Virus record (IMG/VR): IMGVR_UViG_3300047200_000331
Coordinates: 1-45,872 of that record
From: a virus
Strand: one strand, 5' to 3'
DNA length: 45,872 nt
The notes beneath the pieces were generated by a model that did no database searches, was not told where the DNA came from, and was given only the letters and a program-made list of their open reading frames with translations. Positions 20,024 through 26,982 of this stretch are shown piece after piece (within the stretch, counting starts at the first letter, position 1; each line of letters begins with the position of its first letter). Made by a program: the position numbers and the translations under genes.

Positions 20024-20829
20024 GTTTACCACCGACCAAAAATAAACAATTCAAAGTAGTTCCAGGCAACAGTGTAAAACGCGGACAGAAGATTCTCATC
20101 TATGGTGAATCTGGTATAGGTAAAAGTAGTCTTGCTAAACTCGCTCCGAAATGTGTATTTCTTGGCCCCGATGATGGTTCGCAACAACTTATAAATCCGC
20201 CACCGTTTATACACGAGACTGATACATTCAATAATATCCGCCGGGCAAATCAACAACTTGGATTGTTTGATGGTTATGATTCTCTTGTATATGATAATAT
20301 TACAGAAATAGAACGTATAGCTCTGCCCTATGTTTTCCTAAAAGTATCCTTGCCTAAAAGTCCCGTGGGACCTTCAGGTAAAGGCAGTGATTTCAAAACT
20401 ATAGAAGATTATGGATACCACAAAGGTTATCGTTATTGGTATGACATTATGCGTCTTTTCTTACAAGACTGTGACCAACTTGTACAGCAAGGTAAGAATG
20501 TTATTCTAATAGCCCAAAATAAAAACATCAAGGAACCAAATCCCGCAGGCGAAGAATTTCTTAAAGCCGGACCATCTTTGTTGCATGAAAAGGATATAAG
20601 CACCCTGAATATGTATATAGAATGGTGCGACCACGTGTTTCGTATTGGATATTCTAATGTAATAGTAGAAAAAAGTAAAATTGCCGGGGATACTCAACGT
20701 GCAGTTTTTACGCATCCAGAACCTTATTTCTATGCAAAGTCCCGGACAATACCAGTGGAACATTCTGTAGTTCCATTTGAAAATCCAGATGATGATTCTA
20801 TATGGAGATTATTATTCAATGCAAAATGA
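20020..20829 (+). CDS. Sak4-like RecA-fold ATPase (AAA_24 family)
   Basis: 269 residues. Walker A YGESGIGKSS lies at about 29-38, Walker B-like YDSLVYDN at about 86-93, and LIAQNKN is a sensor-like strand. This matches the phage nucleotide-binding protein family related to Sak4, which supports single-strand annealing with a partner binding protein. Genome order (exonuclease, ATPase, SSB-like) is the standard Sak4 module. Confidence 0.85.
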   Translation: MSLPPTKNKQFKVVPGNSVKRGQKILIYGESGIGKSSLAKLAPKCVFLGPDDGSQQLINPPPFIHETDTFNNIRRANQQLGLFDGYDSLVYDNITEIERIALPYVFLKVSLPKSPVGPSGKGSDFKTIEDYGYHKGYRYWYDIMRLFLQDCDQLVQQGKNVILIAQNKNIKEPNPAGEEFLKAGPSLLHEKDISTLNMYIEWCDHVFRIGYSNVIVEKSKIAGDTQRAVFTHPEPYFYAKSRTIPVEHSVVPFENPDDDSIWRLLFNAK

Positions 20830-21004
20830 ATTTGAAAAATGGTTTAAAAAAGAAGGACAGTTTCATACTAATTTGTTTGATAGAGGGAAAGCAAGAAAAA
20901 GTTGGATTGCCGCTTTAAAATGGGTACAAAAACAGTCTGAATATATTGATACAAAATGTGAATTTATTGAGAAAGAATTGGAAAAATTGGATGTTAAAAA
21001 CTAA
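20819..21004 (+). CDS. Small helical protein
   Basis: 61 residues from ATG 20819 (MQNEFEKWFKKEGQFH...), helical, with a coiled-coil-like end (KCEFIEKELEKLD). An upstream in-frame start at 20777 lies inside the ATPase gene. It resembles small phage proteins beginning eFe.Wf.... Unknown. Confidence 0.65.
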   Translation: MQNEFEKWFKKEGQFHTNLFDRGKARKSWIAALKWVQKQSEYIDTKCEFIEKELEKLDVKN

Positions 21005-21167
21005 ACAGATAATCGGTGGTCGTTCTCCAGGTCGTAATTGGTTATGCCCCTGTGGTAGTGGTATAAAATTTAAGGAATGTCATGGAAGTATACAGGGTAT
21101 AAGAATACTCAGGGAATTAAATGTTAAAATTTTATATGATAGAGCAAAACAACAAAACAGAAAGTGA
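20991..21167 (+). CDS. SEC-C motif zinc protein
   Basis: 58 residues from ATG 20991. GRNWLCPCGSGIKFKECHG is a textbook SEC-C motif (CxCx8CH zinc site known from the C-terminus of SecA). Here it is almost the entire protein. It overlaps the previous gene by 14 bases. Role unknown; SEC-C modules mediate protein or ribosome binding. Confidence 0.75.
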   Translation: MLKTKQIIGGRSPGRNWLCPCGSGIKFKECHGSIQGIRILRELNVKILYDRAKQQNRK

Positions 21168-21174
21168 GGAACAA

Positions 21175-21327
21175 ATGAGTGGAATAATAGATGAGTGGGA
21201 TTTTGGAGGACCAATGACCGATGAAGATTTTAGAGAAATTGATAGGTTTTCTCAAAAAAGTGAATCTGAAGAACATAATGAAAAAGCCAAAAATAATCCC
21301 AATCAAGGCGGTCAAAATTGGAATTAA
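21175..21327 (+). CDS. Small acidic disordered protein
   Basis: 50 residues (MSGIIDEWDFGGPMTDEDFR, then polar and asparagine-rich). GAGGA is at good spacing. Likely disordered; could be a partner of the single-strand-binding protein just downstream. Confidence 0.6.
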   Translation: MSGIIDEWDFGGPMTDEDFREIDRFSQKSESEEHNEKAKNNPNQGGQNWN

Positions 21328-21355
21328 ATTTTAAAACAAGAAAGGAACTAAAATA

Positions 21356-22234
21356 ATGACAACAGCAATACAACAAACAGGATTTTTTCGCAGTAAAACT
21401 ATAAAGGAAGGAGTATTTAGCAAACACAGAACAAGTGGCCTTCCTCAATTAGTTTTGTCTCTCAGTGCAGAGGAAGTGTGGGATGAAGACGAAAAGATTT
21501 GGGTAAACTGTAGTCAAACGGAGTCTATCGGACAAGATATAGTTGCATATCTTATGATTGTTGGCAAGACCGAGAATGTTATTTTTCACCATCGACAAAT
21601 AATGAAAGTGTTTGGGTGGGATGGCGTTTCTTTTATGCAACTTGCCATGACTGATTTTGTTAATATCCCTATTCAATGGCGTGTAGACGAAAATCTAAAC
21701 CCAAAAACGGATGTTACAAACCTTCAGGTTGCTGGGATAGACCTATATGATTCAGAACCTGGTAAGTTGGTTCAGAAACTTACACCTGAAGAAATTCAAC
21801 AGTTAGATGCAAAGTACGGCAATGTTCTTCGCAAAGCTGTACAAAGTAATCAGCCTATTAAACCGGTAGGCAAGCCAAGTTTACCGTGGGTGAAAACCAA
21901 TTCAGGACCAAGTGCCCCTGATGGTGATTTAGAACCACCACAAAGAATCACCCTTCCTATTCCAAGCGGACCAAGCAGTCCAGAACCGCCACAAACAGCA
22001 AAACTGCCTAAGAAAACTATAAAGAAGACACCCACTGGTTGTACTGAACAAGAAGCCTGGGATGCCTGTCAAAAAAACAAACCAGAAACTTTATCAGATG
22101 ACCGACTTGCTGAAACTTGGTGCGATGTAGTTGTTAAAATTGCTCCAGGTGGTGATGAAAGTAAAATGAATCCAGAGTTGTGGGCACAAGTACGAGATAT
22201 TGTTATAAAACAAATAAATGATACTCCAGTTTAG
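21356..22234 (+). CDS. Single-strand DNA-binding-type recombination protein
   Basis: 292 residues. The N-terminal 175 form a beta-rich domain (QLVLSLSAEEVWDEDEKIWV, DIVAYLMIVG, GWDGVSFMQLAM), as in DUF669-like phage SSBs encoded next to Sak4. A proline-rich linker follows (about 180-220), and then a helical domain (TEQEAWDACQKNK...PELWAQVRDIV) found at the end of related phage proteins. It should coat single-stranded DNA and work with the exonuclease and ATPase. The assignment depends on order and weak sequence likeness. Confidence 0.75.
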   Translation: MTTAIQQTGFFRSKTIKEGVFSKHRTSGLPQLVLSLSAEEVWDEDEKIWVNCSQTESIGQDIVAYLMIVGKTENVIFHHRQIMKVFGWDGVSFMQLAMTDFVNIPIQWRVDENLNPKTDVTNLQVAGIDLYDSEPGKLVQKLTPEEIQQLDAKYGNVLRKAVQSNQPIKPVGKPSLPWVKTNSGPSAPDGDLEPPQRITLPIPSGPSSPEPPQTAKLPKKTIKKTPTGCTEQEAWDACQKNKPETLSDDRLAETWCDVVVKIAPGGDESKMNPELWAQVRDIVIKQINDTPV

Positions 22235-22248
22235 TTGAAAGGGTTTGT

Positions 22249-22419
22249 ATGTTACAATTGATAATTATAATTGCAGTAGGAATTTTTGTAGCAAGGGTCA
22301 TTGGTGATTTATATGAATGTATAAAAGATAACATCGTAAGAAATAAGTATGAGGATATGAACAGTATAGTAGATAATGCAATTGAAGACTTGAAACATGA
22401 TTTGAAAGGAAAAAAGTAA
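22249..22419 (+). CDS. Small membrane-anchored protein
   Basis: 56 residues: one transmembrane helix (LQLIIIIAVGIFVARVIG), then a charged helix. GAAAGG lies upstream. Its TAA overlaps the next ATG. Unknown. Confidence 0.6.
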   Translation: MLQLIIIIAVGIFVARVIGDLYECIKDNIVRNKYEDMNSIVDNAIEDLKHDLKGKK

Positions 22420-22601
22420 TGGCAAGACGAACATTCAAAGATAGGGATGCACTAATTGCAAAGGCAGTAGAGTATTATTCAGAAGGACGCAGTACACAGT
22501 CCATCGCTAACACTCTACATATTTCACAAGTTACAGTTTATAAGATGCTTGTTAGTGTTGGAACAGTGATGCGTAGTAGAGGTCGTCCGGTAACGGTATA
22601 A
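22419..22601 (+). CDS. Helix-turn-helix DNA-binding protein
   Basis: 60 residues. GRSTQSIANTLHISQVTVYK is a Hin/resolvase-type helix-turn-helix, followed by MLVSVGTVMRSRGRP, an AT-hook-like RGRP that grips the minor groove. It is a small transcription or replication regulator; its target may be the 20-bp palindromes (inference). Confidence 0.8.
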   Translation: MARRTFKDRDALIAKAVEYYSEGRSTQSIANTLHISQVTVYKMLVSVGTVMRSRGRPVTV

Positions 22602-22608
22602 ATTTTTG

Positions 22609-22690
22609 TCGCCGATGTTCTAACCAGTGAGTTAGTGGTAGATTGGCCACAGGGCAACATACAAAGGCCGGTTCGACTCCGGCCCGGCGA
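22609..22690 (+). ncRNA. tRNA-like element
   Basis: 82 nt between two genes. It has a T-arm exactly like a tRNA (GCCGG, loop TTCGACT, CCGGC at 22667-22683) and an acceptor-like stem TCGCCG/CGGCGA (22609-22614, 22685-22690), plus AGTTAGTGGTAGA resembling a tRNA D-loop. A canonical 5-bp anticodon stem with 7-base loop is not found: the best is TTG/CAA around nine bases. It may be a degenerate or unusual tRNA, or a tRNA mimic. Confidence 0.4.
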
Positions 22691-22707
22691 TTTTGGAATT
22701 ATAAAAT

Positions 22708-22857
22708 ATGATTTGTCCTAAATGTAAAAACAAATATCTATGGACACAAATGGGTTTTCAACCTTATAGACCCAAACATGAACATTTTTATAGACTTAGA
22801 CATCGTAAACAATATATTTGTACTTGCGGTTGGAAATCAAAGTTGATAAAAGTATGA
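22708..22857 (+). CDS. Small basic zinc-knuckle protein
   Basis: 49 residues. CPKC at residues 3-6 and CTCGW at 38-42 form a zinc ribbon around a basic, tyrosine/histidine-rich loop. It is coupled to the primase-helicase by an ATGA overlap. Confidence 0.65.
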   Translation: MICPKCKNKYLWTQMGFQPYRPKHEHFYRLRHRKQYICTCGWKSKLIKV

Positions 22858-25070
22858 ATTTAACGGACCTATTTGAAATTTTAAAATCAAACATTTTTCC
22901 AGAAATGTTGGAAGACTTTGCAAAATCACTTGGTGTTAGTGTGGAATCAATTAAAGTAATCGGTGCAGGATTCTACCCGGCAGAACAGGCATGGGTTACT
23001 GCTGAATATGATGAAAAAGATAATGTAATAGGATTACTTAAACGTTACAAAGACGGAACAAAATCCTGTTGGGAAAATTCTAAACGCGGTTTGTATTATA
23101 AAACCGGAGTAAAAAAACATGGTTCATTACTTGAAGACTTTGTTAGAGTTTCTGATGCGGGTGTTAATTGTCCTATATGCGGTAAGCCTGACTGGTGTCT
23201 TGTTAGTAGTGACAATCCCACCGACCCTGATTGCGTTATTTGCCCTCGCATTAAAGAAACCGGAAAACCTATTGGAGATGCTGGATTCTTACATATACGG
23301 CATCATAGAAACACCAATAAGAATATTTATACGAATCTACGAGAACCACTTTTAATAGTCGAAGGTTGGAGTGATGTCTGTGCCGCCTATGATTTAGGAT
23401 TTGATGCCGTAGGTCGTCCGTCTGCTGAAGGCAAACTGGATATGCTTGCTAAGAAAGTCCAGGGATTGCAGACTATTATAATAGGAGAAAACGATAGCGG
23501 GGCTGGTAAAACAGGGATGGAACTTACTTTCACTAAACTCAGTAAATATTGCAAGTCTGTTACTAAAGTCATGCCGCCTACAGGTGTTAAGGACCTTAGA
23601 GAATGGCTAAAAGTTGGGTTAAAACGGGAACAATTACTTGAATATATAAAAGGTCAAGGTAATATGCAAACAGACCCAACTTTACTCAGTAATCCGTCAC
23701 CACTTGGGATTGCAAATCAATGGCTATTAGAACAGCATATAGTAAATGGTACGCTGTTGCTTAGACATTTTCAGAATGATTTTTATAGATTTGATAAAAA
23801 TCATTATATTAAGATAGATGATGATATTCTTTCCCAAGAACTTTATCAATATCTTGAGAACAAATGGTATATACATCCCGAAAAAAACAAAAAGGTCTCT
23901 TATGCTCCAGACAAACAAAAACTTGAAAAAGTTAAACACGCCTGTTTAGCTCAGACTCAATTACCATTCGAGGCCGAACCATTTGTAATTCCTGGTTGCC
24001 CAATTCCAGTGGTTTTTAATAGAGAATCTCAGGTTATTTTTAAAAATGGAATATTAGATATAAATACAGAGAAACTTTCTCAAGTGTCTCCTTATTTATT
24101 TTCCACATCTGTATTGCCTTATGATTATGATTCTGTAATAGATTGTCCATTATGGCGACAGGTTATCAATGAATGGTTTAATGGAGATAAATATTGTGAA
24201 ACACTACTCGCTCAATGGTTCGGTTATAATCTAATTGCTACCTATAAATGGGAAAGAATGATGATATTCTATGGAGTTCCCGCGTCTGGAAAAAGTACAG
24301 TAACCAGTACACTCGCAGCATTACTTGGAACAGATAGATGTTCTGCTTTGGATTTTAATGATTTAAATTATTCTTTTGGTCTTGAAAGTTTAATAGGAAA
24401 ATATTCTGCTATTATATCTGAGGACCAGGTTACCAAACGCATGGATGGCGGACATATCTTACAGTCCTTGAAACGTCTGACTGGACAGAATCTTATATCT
24501 ATAAGAAGAAAATTTAAACCTGCTTATTCTACTCAATTATCTGCCCGTATTACATACGAAACAAACGAACTTCCACGATTTGTAGATAATCCACAGGCAT
24601 TACGGCGAAGAATTTTATTCTTATGTTTCAATAATTCATTTGAAACGAAACCTGATGTTACTTTAAAAGACAGATTAAAACAGGAACTTCCGGGTATTGC
24701 CAATTGGGCTATATTAGGTCTTAAAAGTTTGTTAAAATGCGGGGATTTTGCAGAACCTATTTCATCTTCTCAGGCTAAACACGAACTCAAAATGATGACC
24801 AGTCCTATTGCAGCTATGCTTGATGAATGTTGTGATTTCTCTGATGTAACTGCAATTACAACAAAAGAACAATTATATAATTTGCATAAAGAATGGTTCC
24901 AAGAAAATGGATATACACTCTATAACCGCGTGTGGTTTTCCCGTGTTGTTAACTCAGCATTTCCGAAATTACGGGAGTGTCACCCACTTATAAATGGACA
25001 GCAAACGTCTTGTTGGAAAGGAATGAAAATAAATCAAGAAGCGTTGAGAATTTATATGGGGTATCCTTAA
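22854..25070 (+). CDS. Primase-helicase (Toprim plus D5/SF3-type helicase)
   Basis: 738 residues from ATG 22854, chosen because it overlaps the upstream stop as ATGA; a longer frame from 22818 lies inside the upstream gene. Order: basic start; zinc site CPIC...C...CVICP (about 105-135); Toprim with IVEGWSDV and IIGENDSGAGK (about 165-220); D5-like region; helicase with Walker A YGVPASGKST (about 472-480), Walker B IISEDQ and ITYETNELPRFVDN followed by RRR (arginine finger). It should synthesise primers and unwind DNA at the fork with the split polymerase. Length and order match phage primase-helicases. Confidence 0.9.
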   Translation: MNLTDLFEILKSNIFPEMLEDFAKSLGVSVESIKVIGAGFYPAEQAWVTAEYDEKDNVIGLLKRYKDGTKSCWENSKRGLYYKTGVKKHGSLLEDFVRVSDAGVNCPICGKPDWCLVSSDNPTDPDCVICPRIKETGKPIGDAGFLHIRHHRNTNKNIYTNLREPLLIVEGWSDVCAAYDLGFDAVGRPSAEGKLDMLAKKVQGLQTIIIGENDSGAGKTGMELTFTKLSKYCKSVTKVMPPTGVKDLREWLKVGLKREQLLEYIKGQGNMQTDPTLLSNPSPLGIANQWLLEQHIVNGTLLLRHFQNDFYRFDKNHYIKIDDDILSQELYQYLENKWYIHPEKNKKVSYAPDKQKLEKVKHACLAQTQLPFEAEPFVIPGCPIPVVFNRESQVIFKNGILDINTEKLSQVSPYLFSTSVLPYDYDSVIDCPLWRQVINEWFNGDKYCETLLAQWFGYNLIATYKWERMMIFYGVPASGKSTVTSTLAALLGTDRCSALDFNDLNYSFGLESLIGKYSAIISEDQVTKRMDGGHILQSLKRLTGQNLISIRRKFKPAYSTQLSARITYETNELPRFVDNPQALRRRILFLCFNNSFETKPDVTLKDRLKQELPGIANWAILGLKSLLKCGDFAEPISSSQAKHELKMMTSPIAAMLDECCDFSDVTAITTKEQLYNLHKEWFQENGYTLYNRVWFSRVVNSAFPKLRECHPLINGQQTSCWKGMKINQEALRIYMGYP

Positions 25071-25250
25071 ATGAGTGATAAAAGTGATGAACTTAGAGAA
25101 ATATTATGTAAATGTCAAATATTAGATGGTCTTAATTCAACGGGTATACGTCCAGATTGTGCCTTTTATAGAAAATTAAGACGAGAAGTTTATGATTATA
25201 TGAAAAACCTCAAAGTGGACCCAGAAACATTAAAAAATTGTGCAGAATAA
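25071..25250 (+). CDS. Small hypothetical protein
   Basis: 59 residues (MSDKSDELREILCKCQILDG...) with C..C and a basic middle (YRKLRREVYDYMKN). It starts one base after the helicase stop. Unknown. Confidence 0.6.
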   Translation: MSDKSDELREILCKCQILDGLNSTGIRPDCAFYRKLRREVYDYMKNLKVDPETLKNCAE

Positions 25251-25275
25251 TCTTGAAAGAAAGTGAGGAAATAAA

Positions 25276-25875
25276 ATGAAAAGGTACAAAGAAGAAATAC
25301 TTCGTTTAATTATTGAAGGTTCAATAACACTCGGATTGGCAATAATAATACTTGGAGGTTTTTACTTGCTTTGTTATATTTCTGGTTGCGGTCTTCTTCC
25401 TGTTCAACAGAATCCACATAATAATCCGGTAGTCCCATCTTTGCCACCAGTTAATACAATCATCCAAACAGTTACTAAAACCGACTGGATGTATCCGATT
25501 TGTGTCTTTATGATTATAGGTGGTATTGCGGCTTTTGTAATGGGTCAAGGAATTGGTATCCGAATTGCTATTATAGGTGTTACAGGTGTTACTGTTTTAT
25601 TAACTTTAGCAAAATATTCTACACTTTTGCCTGTTTTGGGATTGACTTTGGTGATAGGTCTTGTTATACTACAGATATATCAACATCGGAGGGCGTTGAT
25701 TGAAATTGTAAAAGGAATCCAAGATTATAAGAATGAAGGCACAGTAATTGGCTCACTTGATTTAGGAAAATCAACTAAAGAACTAATAAATAAATTCCTT
25801 GTAAAACAAAGTAATAGTACAAAGAAAATTGTAGCGAAGGTCAAAGAAAAATTAAATGCAACAAAAACGATTTAA
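25276..25875 (+). CDS. Multi-pass membrane protein
   Basis: 199 residues with about four transmembrane segments (residues 13-39, 73-95, 96-114, 118-136), a proline/asparagine-rich external loop with SGCG, and a lysine-rich cytoplasmic tail. Cys at GCGLLP resembles a lipobox context but is embedded after a helix. It could be a holin or another membrane-modifying protein; position in the early block argues against a simple holin. Confidence 0.65.
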   Translation: MKRYKEEILRLIIEGSITLGLAIIILGGFYLLCYISGCGLLPVQQNPHNNPVVPSLPPVNTIIQTVTKTDWMYPICVFMIIGGIAAFVMGQGIGIRIAIIGVTGVTVLLTLAKYSTLLPVLGLTLVIGLVILQIYQHRRALIEIVKGIQDYKNEGTVIGSLDLGKSTKELINKFLVKQSNSTKKIVAKVKEKLNATKTI

Positions 25876-26116
25876 AATAACCAATCAGGAACAATTACTC
25901 CAGTGGTTGATGCAACAGACCAAACTTCCACCTTCGATCAAACGCTCTGTTGATAATGGTAATATAGACTGCCTGGGATTTTTCAAGATTATTCCAGGCA
26001 GTCTGAGTCCAGGGTGGGTTGTTAGAATCAAAACCAGACCAGAGCGATTGATTGTTGTTTCTGTTCCAAGAAATGAAAGGTATTATTGGTGGTGGATTAA
26101 AGAGGTTCCAAAATGA
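25856..26116 (+). CDS. Hypothetical protein
   Basis: 86 residues, basic, beta-rich, with a YYWWWIKEVPK end. Overlaps the membrane protein by 20 bases and the next gene by 4 (ATGA). No family recognised. Confidence 0.6.
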   Translation: MQQKRFKITNQEQLLQWLMQQTKLPPSIKRSVDNGNIDCLGFFKIIPGSLSPGWVVRIKTRPERLIVVSVPRNERYYWWWIKEVPK

Positions 26117-26271
26117 GCGTAAAAATCAAGAATCCCCGAAAAATAGGAGACTGTAAAATACATGGTAAATCTGTAGATGCGGTTTCTATACAAATAGATA
26201 ACGAACCATCGTTTTTAATTTGTAAAAAATGTTTTGATGAAATATGCCCACGATTAAATGGCTTCAATTAA
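26113..26271 (+). CDS. Small zinc-binding protein
   Basis: 52 residues. CKIHG (14-18) and CKKCFDEIC (37-45) resemble a compact His/Cys zinc site, as in small phage or planctomycete proteins. Overlaps the next gene by 28 bases. Confidence 0.6.
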   Translation: MSVKIKNPRKIGDCKIHGKSVDAVSIQIDNEPSFLICKKCFDEICPRLNGFN

Positions 26272-26462
26272 AAGATATTCCTGGATATATTCAGAAACAA
26301 ACCAGTCTTGAATTTAGTTCTGATATGGTTTACTATTGGATTACAAAAGGTCGAAAATCTGAAAGTGGAAGAACTGTTTTATTAAAAGCCACTAAGAAAT
26401 TAGGGACTTGGCTTACTACAGAAGAATGGGTTAATATATTTATTGAGGAGTGTAGTAAATGA
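26244..26462 (+). CDS. DUF1580/excisionase-like DNA-binding protein
   Basis: 72 residues. SDMVYYWITKGRKSESGRTV followed by LLKATKKLGTWLTTEEWVN has the winged-helix layout of MerR/excisionase-like proteins, in particular the DUF1580 pattern (grkI.L.A...g.w.Tt.eav..F). No integrase accompanies it, so it is more likely a regulator. Confidence 0.6.
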   Translation: MPTIKWLQLKDIPGYIQKQTSLEFSSDMVYYWITKGRKSESGRTVLLKATKKLGTWLTTEEWVNIFIEECSK

Positions 26463-26782
26463 GTAATAAATTAACTAATATAGAAATACAAGAGAATCTT
26501 GATAAATGCGTTCAAAACATCGTACAAAATTTTGGTATACCTGGAGTTAGGTTTTCAGAATTTTTTTCTAAAAGAGGTTATCCGACATTATTTACTATGT
26601 TTGTAGATTCCACTGATTCTATCGCGTTAGACAAAACAGAAATAATTAACAACATCGGTACTAATAAAGACTATAGACGAGTACATAATATAATTAAAAT
26701 AAAACTTATAAACGCTGCTTTAGCACATAAACATTTGGCTGATGAATTATTAAAAAGACTTGGATATAAAGAATTTATTTAA
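26459..26782 (+). CDS. Hypothetical protein, last rightward gene
   Basis: 107 residues (MSNKLTNIEIQENLDKCVQN...KRLGYKEFI), predicted helical. Coupled upstream by ATGA. Its stop region overlaps that of the opposed gene at 26779 by four bases, leaving no room for a terminator. Confidence 0.6.
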   Translation: MSNKLTNIEIQENLDKCVQNIVQNFGIPGVRFSEFFSKRGYPTLFTMFVDSTDSIALDKTEIINNIGTNKDYRRVHNIIKIKLINAALAHKHLADELLKRLGYKEFI

Positions 26783-26982
26783 TGTTTCCAAATTTTACTA
26801 ATAAATCGCCCAAAAGATAGAACACAACATCCGGTCTGTCTATCTAATCGTTCTTCGATATTTTTTTCCAGTGTTTCGTGGTGTTGCAGATGGTTATCCA
26901 TACTTTTTTGAAGACCCGCAACACGTTCATCAATCCTGGCTAACGTTACTTTGATATTTATCAAACATTCATCTTGGTTCAT
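26779..26982 (-). CDS. Small coiled-coil protein, last leftward gene
   Basis: 67 residues: INIKVTLARIDERVAGLQKS and the following residues form a heptad coiled coil, then ERLDRQTGCCVLSFGRFISK. Possibly membrane-associated or a spanin/holin helper (such short coiled coils with a hydrophobic end occur near lysis genes), but not proven. Overlaps the upstream gene by ATGA. Confidence 0.6.
   Translation of the reverse strand: MNQDECLINIKVTLARIDERVAGLQKSMDNHLQHHETLEKNIEERLDRQTGCCVLSFGRFISKIWKH

Noticed and set aside
22609-22690. Standard tRNA annotation
   Set aside because: No regular anticodon arm; kept only as a tRNA-like RNA.
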